Source: Undaria pinnatifida
Taxonomy: Eukaryota > Sar > Phaeophyceae > Laminariales > Alariaceae
DNA length: 64,000 nucleotides
Direction of reading: 5' to 3'
Assembly (NCBI GenBank): GCA_012845835.1
Contig: JABAKD010000030.1
Coordinates: 12,441,580-12,505,579 of the forward strand
Both the position numbers and the translations under genes were made by a program. Under the pieces are notes generated by a model that saw nothing but the letters and a program-made list of their open reading frames with translations, had not been told where the DNA came from and ran no database searches. Position 1 is the first letter of the stretch. The number at the start of each line of letters is the position of its first letter. This document shows, one piece after another, positions 11,315-23,446 of this stretch.

Positions 11315-14146
11315 CAACCTAGAGATTTTTCGGTCGGCAGGACAAACCGAGTGCGCGATGCTAGGGATGGACAACAACGCGGTTGTCCGAGGTGTTCGTG
11401 GCTGAAGCAGCAGGTCGTCGTGGTAGAGTTGGCAAGATTGCCCTTTGCTTGATTTGGCTGTTTGAAGGCGGTAGATTGTAGATTGGTTGTCCTGCTGGCT
11501 GCTGCTGCTGCTGCTGCTGTGGAAAGGCTTTGGCTTTGATTGCAAGCTGCCTGTGTGGTTGCTGGAGGTTGCCCGCAGTAAAAAAGGTGGCTAGATGAAC
11601 ATAAATCCAGGTAGGTGGGTTTGATCCGGTAGGTGCTCTGGATTTGCTGGTGCAGCGTACTCGTCGTTGACCAGTGCTTCGCGCCAAAGTCGTGCGGTTT
11701 CTTTGGGATCGCAATATGAGGAGATACGCTGCCCCATCGTGGTGTTCATTTGTATGGAGGCGTGCGTCTTTGTTGGGTGAAGATTATGAAGAGTCACAAA
11801 AAATCTGAAACCGTCGTGAGTTTTCAGGAAAAGATCTTGTCGGTTTAGTCGTTTTGTCAGTCGTCGGTTGTTACTTGCCCCTGCTTCCCCTTACTTGTCT
11901 CGATTGACATCCTGAGTGTTGGGTAATACGCAACCAACACATATTGTCCCTCATAATACCTGGTACCCCGATGGGCACACATGACCTATGACCTGCTGTG
12001 CCTGCTCGTCCTGTTCCATCGTTCATCGTTACAACAACAACTAACTGTTAACAGCAGCAGCAGTAGTAGTAGTAGTACAGTATTAGACTAATAGTACTAA
12101 AAAAGATCGCCAGCTGTCTTGCCTCTCCGGATAGAAGGGTCTTCGACTCTGCAACCTGCGCGATACATCAGTTGCGCATTTCCTACATTCCTCCTAAAGG
12201 GTACCACCTCGGACAACATGGTTCTCCTCAGGGTTCAAGGAGTAGTGACGACGCAGAAATTAGGATGTCATGTGAGGGACGCGGGGGCAGGGAGTGCTTG
12301 GGCTGAAATCAGCGTGGCGCGAGAGACGGTGTATCATCTTGTCATCCCCTGATGAACCTGTTGTTCGTGTAACGGACGCCCCCTTTTTTCCGGAGGGCAG
12401 GGTAGAAGTATATTGAGCAAAGCATATATATTCTATAATATACGCTGGGATGTCAGCTGGGCGCGGAGCGTGGCTTCTTGCACGTTGCGGGCAGCCACAT
12501 ACACGATGTAAACCCTGATTTTTTTTAACTTCACCTACTTTGTCCCAACAAATAAAAAACGCGTTCTAAGTCAGTTCCTTTGTCAACACATTCAGTATAA
12601 GAATCACAAAAAGACGCCGGCCTTGTCAAAAATAAACTATTAATATTAACATGCAAAGGGGGCAAATGTAGGATTTTCACAGCAGTGCGGTGTGTGGCGA
12701 AGAAGCTGGCAATGCGTAGTGCCTGAATGACAGTGTCGTCTGTTCACGTAGCGTAGCCACGCGAGAGGACCTCCAGACTCGACCACTGCCACAAAGGGGC
12801 GCCTCGTATGTTCTCGTATGTTGTGTAAATTACTTGTTTGTGTCTCCCGAACATTCGCTATATTGCTTGTTTTTTTTGCTTCTCCTGAACAATCGTAAGA
12901 AACCGTGAGGTGCGCATGCTACCGAACAGCGGTCTGAAACAAAATCAAAGCAGGAGAACTAGTACTTACTGCTACTGGTACCTTTCCCTGCGGGCACGAA
13001 ATGCCTTCTTCTATAGGAAGGTGCCATGAATATCCATCGCCATGAAGGGTGATCCAAAACCAACAAAAAATACTATTAATGACATGCCTGAAACTCATCT
13101 CTAGTACTCGTACCTCGTACACAGTTTGCCCCATCCACGCCAAACATATTATTATGGCAAACAACCGTTGCCACGATTCAATTTGCGAAGAAACAAAGTA
13201 GACGAGCTGCTCATAATATGCCTGGAGTTGACTCACACCTGTATAGTACCTCGCAGTACATAATTCAAAGCATCCATACTATGTACCACCAAAAGTTCTG
13301 GCGAAACACCGTTACCCCCCGGTCGATGCACACTATTCTGCTATTAATAATAACAACAAAACTAGATGTGCTGCTCGTACGCCTGTAAATAAACCGTATC
13401 TATATTTTACCTCGTGCATGATGTGCTCCATTCATGCCACACGTTCAACCAAAAATCCTGGCAGACAACCATCACCACGAATCGACCTGCCACGAACAAA
13501 GGACCCGGGCTACCGCATGCCTGAAAATAACTCATACCTACCTAGTAGAGCACCTCGTACATATAGTTTGCTCCATGCACAACACGTACCTTTCAGTACA
13601 ACCAAATATTTTGGCGAACAAACATCACCACGAATCGATCTGCCGCGAGCAAAGTACACGGGCTACCGCATGCCTGACAATAACTCATACCTGGTACCTA
13701 CCTAGTAGTGCACCTCGCACATGGTTTGCTCCATCCTTTCCACACATGTGACCAAATATTTAAGCAAACAACCATCGCCAAAAATCGATCCGCCACCAAA
13801 AAAGTATGCGCGCTAGTATCTTACTCGTGTGCCCGAAAATAACTCACGCTTACTGTAGTACCAGATACCTCGTCCTCGTGCACGTATGCTCCATCTATAC
13901 CACGCATAACCGCAGCGACAACAAACTATTTACGGAGTTCCTCTCCACAAGAGTCATACAAGACATTCCAAAACTACTGACGAGTTTTTCACGCTTCAGA
14001 GCCCCGGACAGAGCAGCGACCGCATGCTGTACACGCATCACCATCGAAATTCTTGCAAATAAATGTCTCCTGCTGTAGCTGCGAGCATCCCGATACTTGG
14101 GGCATCCCAATGCCTTGGACCTGGACAAACAGTACGTAGTTCACCA
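11315..14146. other. intergenic region
   Basis: Between the upstream side of the 8.5-11.3 kb gene and the stop codon of the exonuclease gene. It contains a CAG/TAG trinucleotide patch near 12050-12075 and the diverged tandem array at 12950-13930. A 77-codon plus frame at 12119-12352 has no recognisable features and is not called. Confidence 0.5.
12950..13930. repeat. diverged tandem array, unit about 160-190 bp
   Basis: Blocks recur in order: CTCGTAC-TTTGCTCCAT, CAACCA-AATATT-TGGC, ACCATCACCACGAATCGA, CTACCGCATGCCTGA and AATAACTCATACCT. The clearest units span about 13420-13760. Flanking units from about 12950 and to 13930 are more diverged. The plus-strand reading frames across it repeat with the unit and are not genes. 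Confidence 0.7.
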
Positions 14147-17100
14147 TCAGGTATTCGTACGTTTGGCAAGCGCGACCAACATCCCCAGAGTCGCCACCGA
14201 CGCAATGGCCACCAGAAACCCTGCCCCCGATTTGACGTTATGAACGGCTTCCCCAACAGTTTCGCCGCCAACGCCTCCGCTGGCAGCAGAAACACCATTC
14301 ACATCACCCGCGTGCATCCCTCTTCCTATGCTCCCTGCCTCTTCAGGTTCGTCCTTGGGTAAGCCTAGGGCAGTCCTCAACACACCTACTAGTTCCACAG
14401 CCTCCGGAGTGTCACCATGTCCCAGCACCGGCGACAGCGGGGCCGACACGCGCCGCAAAGCATCCAGCGTGGTAGGCAACGCTAACGCCACGTCAATAAG
14501 GGTGTCGCCGGGACACACATACGTAGGTCCGTCATCCACGCGCCTAGCCGTCCGGTCCCTCCACAGGTATATCTCTTCGTACACGTTAACGTTGACCTCC
14601 GTCCATCGGGGGGGCTTCAGGCGCTGCATTGCGGTGCGGAAATGTCTCTCGTTGTGCGAGTCCTTGCGTGTCGCTGGTGCCGCCGGGCGCCACAGGACGG
14701 CCGCCGCAAGCTGCGTGCGGGACAGCGCCTTCCACAAGAGGCGGATACCGTCCGTGAGCAACACGTGCTGCTCGGGCTGCGGCGAAAGCTCAGGTCCCCT
14801 CCTCCCCGGCCTCCTCCCACCTCTACGAACACCCCCCCCTTCCGACGGCGGCGGGGGGCTCACCGACGACAGAGCGTCCGAGCTGCTATCCGGCGCGGGA
14901 TCAGCGCGATCCGGTATTGGTGGAGCGAGTTCGTTTGACGTCGGCGCCGCTTCTGGAATCGGGGCGAACACCTGGGTAGGCGGGAGCGAGGAGGAAGGGA
15001 CGGTGACAGCGTGGCCTTTTGCGACGCTAGGGGTTTCGGCAGGAGCGTCGCCCTTCGCCTCTTCGGAAGGTTCGTCTTGACCCCACCCATCCCACATGTC
15101 CTCGTCTTCGTCTTCCCCCAAGTTGTCGTCCTGCTCCTCATGCTCGTCTTCTTCCATAAGGTTATCACCGAGGTCGGGAAAGCTCAACTCGTTGTGGTTC
15201 CCATTCGTCAACGAATACTCGGGTGCCTCTTCACCCCCCCCGTCCTCTTCCTCGACGTCGCCCTCTTGGAAAGACGCCTGGAGCGCGCCGTCCACGCCCG
15301 TGAAACTATTCCGTATATTCGTGCCCCGTCCAAAATCGCTCTCGTTAATGCTGTCAAGGCCGGACCGGAAAGAAGACCCGCTGCGGCTACGCTCGCGCCT
15401 ATGGCAATCTTCCGGATCATCCCACTCCGACGTCCAGGGCTCTCCCGGCATCGGGGCCGGCGAAACGCTCCTCGATCTCCCCCTCAATTTCCCATCGACG
15501 GCAGCAAGTGGAAACCCCGGAGAAGCGGAAGCGAGGTCAAACTCGGACTCGAGGCCTACCGATCCCGTGGAATACCGGTCGTCGGTAGCCTCTTTTTCTA
15601 GCAACTTCTGCTTCTCTTCTTGCTGCTCCTTCTCTAGCCGGCGCTTGATTTCTTGCAGGTCCCTCTCCTCTTGGGCGTCTTCGCGGTTGGAGATGGTGTC
15701 CGCGGCCAGCAGTCGTGCCCGCAAGAGTCGCCACAAAGGGATCAGGTAGTGGCTGTCGCATCGAGCGTAGAGAAGCTTCTCGGCTGACAGGGGACGTTCG
15801 CGCCAGTCGCATGCCTGCCGTGAAAAACAAGCGGAGGAGGGTTTGGGAGGGGGGAGAGGGGGGTGACTCGTCAGGGAACATTGTGGGTACGCTAGTTGTT
15901 CAGTAGACTAGGTTCTCGGCTGGCAGGAGACGTTCACTCCAGTCGCACGCCTTCAGTGAAAAACACGCAGATGGGGGAGGGATTGGCGAGGGGGTATTCT
16001 GGGAGATGGGGGTCTGTGTACTGAGTTGATGCTCGTTTAAGTCATTTGACCATAGACCACGCATTCCATAAACACGGAACACCGCTCCTACTCCACATAG
16101 AGACACCTCCAACCTTTGGGCGCTCGTTACGTCTTTTCCATATTAAACAAAATTAAAATAAAAAACATCATCATATTCGTATCCCCTTCTTGTTTCTCTG
16201 TTTGCGGCCACCATCTATCTTCTAGCATAGCGCTCGTTTTTCGCTAATATCTAGTGTACCAACTTCTCCACATGTCACATTGGTCTGTTTTCTTCATCTC
16301 CAACACACCCCGTTCCTCTTTGCACACCATGGGCGCGGGGCTGCAGCGCGTAGCCCTCAGGGAAGATTCTGGGTCCGCTGGGTGTATAGTAATGCTGGCC
16401 GTGGCTTGGGTGTTCACTCTAGCGATTACACCTCCACTGCAACATATCCCTCACTAATTCCGAGTAGATTGTGCCCAAAAACGAGGGTGCAGTTGTACGG
16501 GGGTTGACTATAAACTTGAGGTTGCCGCCCAGAAATAAAAATATATCAATTCTCCTATGAATAGCACCTTGTCACGTGATACGAGGCACGTGCTACGAGC
16601 CAAGGAGCGGTCTGTTCGTATGGTATCCTTCGCTTGACTTCCCCACAAAACAAAGTTGTGCGAAAAACAACGCTTGCTTGCTTTGATTTCGCGGGACGGG
16701 CGGGGGCGCGCAGAAAAAGTAGGAAGTTTGCGCTGAACCGTCAGTAAGAACGTTGATATAACGTGCAAAAAAACGCATTCAATGCCTACACAAATTTGTT
16801 GCCCGGCTTTTTTATGGGTAGAGACAGACCACGGACCCAGCCGTCTTGCACGAGCAAAACATACAACGTGTTGCGCGAAACACAGCGAAAACCAAAAGAA
16901 TAAACTTCACAAGTCCAACCAAAAACACCACGTGCTGTTACAGGTACCTGCATAGACTGCTTGAGGCCGGCGATGTCGTGCAGCTCCTTGACGCCTGCAC
17001 TCTCCAAAACCCTTCCCAGGCCTGAGTGCTTCTCTCCCAGCGCGTGCACTGCTTCCTGCGGACAGGGGTTGGGGGACAACAGGTTTCAAGACCTATGGTG

Positions 17101-20100
17101 TGAACAGGTACCAAGGTTTCAACAACTATGGCAGCTGCACATGTTTTGAAGAACCATGATATCATACAACAGCGCAATGGACCAGTTACACTTTCGAATA
17201 ACTTGGAAATTGACTGGTTCCAAAACCGCGGGAAAACGCCTTCGAAGGGGGGGGCGTGCTCACCTCTGTATCGAACGCGTTGACGATGACGATGCCGAAA
17301 TCTCGGTACAGGCTTGGAACGTCGCAGCTGCGGATGGAGTGGCCAATCTACGGAGCGGAATATTTAGGGGGGGGGGTCGTAATGTTTGCAGAGCACGGCA
17401 GAGGCATATAAACTGACCGGAATATATTGCAAGGAATAACGAAGGACCAACCACCAACCCACCCCATCACCACTCAACAGCAAATATGTGAGGAGACGGT
17501 CAGTCACGGGAAAACGTCCAGCGGTCAAGGGTATCAAGGGTGTCAAACCGATCGTTCCACACTAAAATCTAGTAGTTTGGTCTCGGTCAAGGTCAGTTAT
17601 TGGAAAATTGCCGTCTGTCAAGGGCTGAAAGTGCCTTCCATCACCACTGGGATTTGCAGAGCAAAAAATGCATGAAAGCATAACAAAATTAACAAAAACA
17701 AACAGCGAGATCGATAGACCCAGCTCTGTGCGTTTAACACACCATCCAGTGGAGAATCGAACTATATCCCGGCATGGATGTTGAGCGAAAGCGAACCCTT
17801 TTACAGCGAATCACAGCCCGAGCTATGCTAAAACGACTAGTCCGTGAAAGCTCATGCATGCATTATCGTTTTTCTTCAAGTCAGAGAAAACAGGCAAGTC
17901 GGACGCGCTCATGACAACGAGAAGCAGCTCAGGAGTCAGTCGTGCACCTTGAGAATGTCAGGGCTCCCGAAAGGTCCCCTAAGCAGCGGCATGCTGTCCC
18001 ACATGCCCTCCGCCAGCGGGTCCACCACATAATCCTATCAGGCGCAACGATTATCGAGGTTTAGAGAGCGATGCCCAATGTTAGCTTGTCGGTAGGATGG
18101 GGTTCAAGCCAAATGCCAAACAAATAGCAACTCCTAAAAAAGAACGCCAAAAAAAAAGTACAGGCAATTCCTACCTGAACATTCCAATGAAATACGAGTA
18201 GTACCTGGTTACTCCTAACTGAAGATGCCTCATAAGTAGCAGCACCTCCTTAACGTAGATTCTGAATAAATAGTAACTCCTGAAACCCCACACTTTTCTC
18301 TGGGCTTGATCGAACTGCTTGGAGGTTTGCGTTACGCATTCGGAGGATGTGGTTGAGCAACTATGATATAGTATGAGGCATGTTTTTGCGGACGGAGTGA
18401 GTATATACTGCATGGACGTAAGCATCGCCTCACCAGACACCTTATTAACAGACGCTCAACCCAGATTTTTTCGCCAAACGGGAGGGTGTCAGGCCCGGGT
18501 GATATGGACAAGTGAACAATAAGTGTTCTATTCATTGTGCGCGCCTTCAACGTGGGAACGCTCACCTAGCCACAACATACACGCCAGGACCAGTTTCTCC
18601 AAAACGCTCCGAAGACGTTAACCGAACGTTTAATGATTAACATCATATGGGTCTCACCAGTACAACGTAAGCACCATAATAATGGTCGAGATCGGACGCA
18701 TCCCCAATTTTATCAGAAATTAACGCAACTCAACCCCATGCGCAAATGACGAAAATCGAAACCAGAAGGCACGCCACCGTCTCTGGTACGTACATACTAC
18801 CGCTCCGACAAGACCAACACCAACACATTTTCTCGCGGCAATCAATCCATCCCCAAGACAAGAAAAAAAAACAGCAAAAGCACCGACCGAGTCACCTTGT
18901 CTTCCGTAGATATTTGCAAAAGGCACGTTAGCCCGTGGTAGGTGCGAGCGTTATGAGCCTCCAGGTCGAAGCCGAACTCCTTGCACGACTCTAAGTCTTC
19001 CACAAGCGATGACAACTAAGCGACAAAAAAAAAAGTAGCGAGTGGGGAGCGGGCGGGATGAACGGAGAACGTCGCGAGAATGTATTAAAAACTACAGGAA
19101 AAAATAATGCTTCACCGTTGTGGCAGGCAAACAAAACAACGAAGGGGTAACATGGGTGCGTGCCGCCGCCTCGCCTCTTGCGCCGCAGACGTGAGCCTGT
19201 ACTCTTCCCAAACAAAATCTAAAAGAAAAGGCGTTGTACGCAGGGTTTTCCCCACGTCTCGGCAGACGTTTTTCGACAGGCGGAACGCACCCACGGCAAC
19301 TTGATAGACAAAACCCGCCGCGATTTATGGAGCCTGCTTCAGAGGCAAAGACGACGGAGCCGGGTTTCAACTTATAAGGCTTGTTCCATGCTTACCCCTG
19401 CGGGAGTATCGACATACTTCAGCTCCCCATGATGCAGGAGCGGCCAATTCGAAAACGCCTCCTGAGTCTCCGCGAGGTCTGCTCCATCAAGGGATCCGGG
19501 CGCGTGTGTTCGCAGCCACTTCGCGTAGCCCGGTTCATGCAGCTGCACGCTTTCGTGGAAGCTGTGCGGAGGGTGTCCGCCGAAATAACGAGAACGGTGA
19601 GGGAAAGGAGGCGGTAGCGTCGGTGTCGAGAGAAAGAGAATGGCGAGTGGAAGAAGGCGGTAACGTTCGTGTCGAAAATAAATAAATAAAGAACATGGCA
19701 AGAGAAAGCGGTAAAATTTGTGTAGACAAAGGCATGGCGAAGGAGAGAAGGCGGTAGCATTGGTGTCGGAAGGAAGATCGTGGCAAAAGCGAAGCAAAAC
19801 TCTCAGCAGAAAAGCGGAAGAAAGCTAGGGCACAGCGTGGGCGAGGGATAACGTGTTTCTTAAGTAGACTGCTATCATCCACAGTATCGAACCCCGAAAT
19901 ACTTGAATTGCCGGGAGTATCCGCAGTACAGAACCCTGAAATACCACCAGTGCACGAAGTACCTGCAGCCTTTTTCTCCGCTACTTTACTTGACTCCCCG
20001 GGACTGGTATCACCTGTGAACCCCTTTTAGCACGGTGTCTCCAGCTTTGCCACAACAAATGAATCAATTTCGCGTCGCATTAGCTCCTCCCCGACAAGGT

Positions 20101-21817
20101 TGACCGAGCTTCCGCGCCGTCCAAAAAGTTTGTCGTTCGTGTGATGCTGGGTGGTTGGGATTTAGTCACCGAGATGAGTGGAAGAAGTTCACCGGCAGCA
20201 TTGCCAGGCATCAGATGGATTAAGAGGTGCCACATACTGATGCTGCAGAACGCGACATCACTCAATCCTTTCGGGGCCCAGCGGTCTTTGCTATGAGCAT
20301 CTTCCAATCATCTCGGCGATCAAATTCAACCACCAAGCACGACATGAACGGCCGTGCCATCGTTTTCAACTAAACACGGAAATCCCGGTACTTGAACCGT
20401 TGCTAATGGCAAGGCGATCTTGAACAAAAAAAAAATACCAGTCTTCTTCTTAGTATATTATTGAAGAGATTTTCGTACCGTCGCTGTGCGAAAAACTAAA
20501 AAACGTGTTTGAAGGGGGCGTGTCAAGCAGCGCAACGTGTAAATTTTCAACAAACCTCGGTCGACATTGTCCAACAACCAAGATGGATCTTCAATCTCGA
20601 CATAGAACAAACCCACGGCCGACCCGCTTTGTTCCGGACAAGGCCACACAAATGTAGGTGACAGCGCGGAAGAGTTCATGTGAATCCATGCTCCAGGGCG
20701 CGAGAGATTGCTGGCCTTGTCCTTTGCTCTTCAGTCAAATGTGCTCAAATTTCTATCGAGAGTTCTCGTCTCTGTTTTCTACGTACCGGCCGTCGAAGGT
20801 AGTTTTAACTGAAGCCTGGTTGGCGCCCGCCACGCATCTCCGGCAGTAGTGTGAGAGCTTTACACCAAGGGTGGGTTGGAGCCCCTAACGCCACGTTCAG
20901 ATTTCACGGCGCTGCCGTTGACTTCATCGAACGAAGATTGTTTAGCACATGGCATCTCGCCGCTTCGAGTGTTCTCACCGGGATCTTGCCCAACATTCCG
21001 CCAGGAATCCATTACTTTCTGGAAAATTGGAAACTCTCAAAAAACTACATGAGAAATAGGGCCCATAGGCAGACGTGCAGGAATAGATCGGCTGGTATCT
21101 TCGACATTTGAAAGCTTTTGAGCACCATCGCCTTGCCAGTAGCAATGGTCATGATTCCTTTATAAACCGCACTCCATGTTTTGGCGACAAATAGCGTGGA
21201 AGTGGACTTGAGTAAAAGGGTTGAGACAATTTACGACTTCCGAACGCTACTGTAGCGCGCATCCCTATACGCTCCTGACTACCCTGTCCCTCCAACCAGC
21301 ACGCGAGTCACCACCTGTTCAAGCTGGCTACCATAGCTTTCGCCGCCCGTTCGTTTCCCTGCTGAAGAGCGAACCTCTGCACCACCGGAGCGATAATGCC
21401 TTCCTTGTACCATGTACGCCCGCCGCGTGTGAGAATCTTGCCCTGAAACATTCCTGCCAGGGGAAGGAAAGGGGCGAAGGCGGGGGGGGGTGGGGTGAGT
21501 CATGCACAGCAAACCAGGAACGCCAAATACTACTCAACTCCAAATTTTTTGGGTGAGCAAGCGTGACACAAGCGAAGCTCCGTGCGTCGCAGGGCGTGAC
21601 CGGTGGATAACTCGGAGCGCTGCAGACGACGCGCCGCGCATGTGCGAGTTGCGCAAGGGTGTTTTATCTAACGCTTGAAACGGCTCGCGCTTGAGAGGTT
21701 TCTATTATCGCGAAGAGGCTCACCGGTCTTGGAGATAATGACGTGCCTGTCCGTGTCTTCTCCGCTCGACGCGTGGAACAGCGCCAGCTGCATCGCCCAC
21801 CCGTGCACCTGTCCCCG
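14147..21817 (-). CDS. RRP6L: RRP6/EXOSC10-like 3'-5' exoribonuclease
   Basis: A DEDD-Y 3'-5' exonuclease related to exosome subunit RRP6 and plant RRP6-like proteins. Exons: 21817-21724, 21453-21315, 19561-19396, 19015-18896, 18034-17948, 17347-17264, 17055-16948, 15814-14147; all junctions keep frame. The 5' end is unresolved. Exo I is EFGFDLEAHN in exon 4 (Asp and Glu kept). Exo II is IGHSIRSCDVPSLYRDFG followed by NAFDT. Exo III is LLYARCDSHYLIPLW, with the Tyr and Asp in YARCD. The last exon encodes about 555 residues: end of the nuclease fold, a charged coiled-coil-like stretch, a long acidic disordered insert, then an HRDC domain (EEIYLWRDRTARRVDD, ALALPTTLDALR). Near the C-terminus is a hydrophobic segment, GAGFLVAIASVATLGMLVAL, ending KRTNT, a possible tail anchor. 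Expected role: RNA processing or decay. The nuclease assignment is firm; the compartment and the first two exons are less sure. Confidence 0.85.
15902..15950 (-). pseudogene. duplicated fragment of an exonuclease exon
   Basis: Lies in the intron just upstream of the last RRP6L exon. It reads ACDWSERLLPAENLVY then a stop, against ACDWRERPLSAEKLLY at the true exon start (15814 downward). The similarity also covers the upstream GTTTTTCAC tract and the AG acceptor (TGAAG versus GGCAG), so a splice acceptor and about 50 bp of exon were copied. Using this acceptor would truncate the protein after 16 residues. Confidence 0.75.
16005..16275 (+). mobile_element. dispersed repeat family C, copy 1
   Basis: Starts after a G-rich stretch with GTACTGAGTTGATGCTCG, AGTCATTTGACCATAG and CCACGCATTCC, then a CTCCTACTC-TAGAGAC block and TTTGCGGCCACCATCTATC. 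Copies at 42160-42430 (same strand) and, inverted, at 48150-48275, 54207-54378, 57595-57747 and 59815-60055. The first 50 bp resemble family B. Relative to the RRP6L gene it is inverted, with its C-rich end facing the splice acceptors. Confidence 0.65.
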
Positions 21818-22162
21818 CTGAAGAGGGCTAAGAGTAGAGGGAAACGCTGCAGCGCGCGGCCGAGGAGTGTGCCGGCCGAACGAGAGGCAACGGTGGGGCG
21901 GCGCGTCCGGCGGGGTCGGGGAGCAGGTCGGTCTTCCAGTCAGGTCAATCGATTGAATGACACGACAGACGACACGACATAAAGCCACACAGCTCCAAGC
22001 AGACACCAGGCTCGTAATCTTCGCCGCTACGCGTAAACGTACCACTAGTACTACCGGCGATGCGGATTCTGTTTCAGTACGCATGTATTCAACATGTACG
22101 TCCAGTCTGACTGTCCTCCTCATCGTCAATACCGCGGCATGTATGAATATCAAGATTAGAGG

Positions 22163-23446
22163 TTAGAGCAAGACTCTTGCGGCAGTAACCACGAAATCAT
22201 CCGAAAACAAAACTGCGGAAACAGCCCCTTCTAAGCGACCAAGACCAAAGCCCCCGCCAACCACGGCCTTCGTCTGACAGAATCTCGCTAGACGGGCTCT
22301 TGCCGGACAGACAACGAGAGAGCGCCTCCTGACAAATCTCTCCGCACCCCCACCTAATTCATCTTTGGTGGGGTCGAAATCGAACTCCCCTACCACGCCA
22401 CTCTCTTCCGGCGGCATCGCATCGGCACCCTCCGGGGCAGCTTCCCCGTCGCGCCAAGCTTTCAGCTTCACCCCGAGCCACTCATCGAACGGGTCGGGGG
22501 CGCTCTCCTTCTTGCCCTGATCCCCCCCTCCGCCGTTCATCGCCCAGCGGTGCTTCCCCTCGTACCGGCGAGACCTGCCGCCTCGCTTGGTCTGAGCCCT
22601 CTTGGCGTTTCGGGCGCGCTCTCGGCGTTCTTTCCGCAGAGCTTTTTGCTCCTCGGGGGTGACGGAGGATGCATTACCACCGGGGGCACCACTGCTGTTG
22701 TCCGCCTCTGCGCCTGTCGCCAGGCTCTGCTGCGCTGCTTCGGATCCAGCAGGTGATTTGATCTCGCCGCTCGACAGCAGTGGGTCGCCTGCTGTCGGTG
22801 AAGCTGCGGGGGCGGTTGTGGTTGTCGGGTTTGCTATTGGTATTGTTGTTGGACCGCGATCAGATGAAGGTGCATTCACTAGGCTTGATGCTGCAACAGT
22901 GTAACACGAGGGGCTGCCCACATCGTCGAGGTTAAGCCCCCCCGTGACCCCCAAGGAATCGTCTAGAGCTCCTTCGTTCGTCTGAAGTGAGGATGGCGGC
23001 TCCACCAGTGTGCTGCCAGCCGAGGCAGAGGTTCCGCCAGTGGGAACAGTAGTCGTGCCAGAGCTCGTGGTGGTGGCCTCGCCTTTCAAGAAGGTGGCGC
23101 ATGGATCGCACCCGGGTTTCTCACCCGTCGGACACGAATATTGCGAGCCACATGTACCCCCAGGGCGCTTGCGGCCCATCATTGCCCCTTCAGGATCGTC
23201 TCGGGCCGGGGCGCCCCCAGCGCCGTCCGCTTGTGGATGCTGCAGGGTAGAGGTTGTGGGATCGAAGACACTAAAGCATTCGGTCATTCTCGTGGGAGAC
23301 GAGGTCGTGGTTTTCTTCGTGTCCATGGTGTCTGCGATTCTAATCGTGCCTCTTGCACTGAGCGGCCAAATGACCGAATTTCCGCTTTGTATCCCAGCCT
23401 TTTGCTGGGCTAAGAAACTAGCTAACGCTTGGCGCTTGGCCTTCAC
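22163..23446 (-). CDS. hypothetical low-complexity protein or 5' exon
   Basis: An open frame of 427 codons starting MKAKRQALASFLAQQK. It has a Cys-containing patch (CGSQYSCPTGEKPGCDPC), long Ser/Thr/Gly/Ala/Pro-rich stretches, and a basic helical segment (QKALRKERRERARNAKRAQ) followed by an acidic Asp/Glu/Pro part. No domain is recognised. It lies just upstream of, and on the same strand as, the first RRP6L exon I can support, so it may be that gene's 5' coding part. No strong in-frame donor joins them. The length, and the bias toward codons that keep the antisense frame open as well, make it less certain than the other genes. Confidence 0.4.
   Translation of the reverse strand: MKAKRQALASFLAQQKAGIQSGNSVIWPLSARGTIRIADTMDTKKTTTSSPTRMTECFSVFDPTTSTLQHPQADGAGGAPARDDPEGAMMGRKRPGGTCGSQYSCPTGEKPGCDPCATFLKGEATTTSSGTTTVPTGGTSASAGSTLVEPPSSLQTNEGALDDSLGVTGGLNLDDVGSPSCYTVAASSLVNAPSSDRGPTTIPIANPTTTTAPAASPTAGDPLLSSGEIKSPAGSEAAQQSLATGAEADNSSGAPGGNASSVTPEEQKALRKERRERARNAKRAQTKRGGRSRRYEGKHRWAMNGGGGDQGKKESAPDPFDEWLGVKLKAWRDGEAAPEGADAMPPEESGVVGEFDFDPTKDELGGGAERFVRRRSLVVCPARARLARFCQTKAVVGGGFGLGRLEGAVSAVLFSDDFVVTAARVLL

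Noticed and set aside
12119..12352. 77-codon plus frame
   Set aside because: Short, with no motif and no supporting splice context.
14328..15749. long plus frames of 196-250 codons
   Set aside because: Antisense of the RRP6L last exon, whose HRDC and nuclease motifs are on the minus strand.
20458..21111. possible exons or transposon remnant on either strand
   Set aside because: Frames on both strands look moderately protein-like (for example VGLFYVEIEDPSWLL on minus), but the phases do not fit the RRP6L junctions and no family is recognised.
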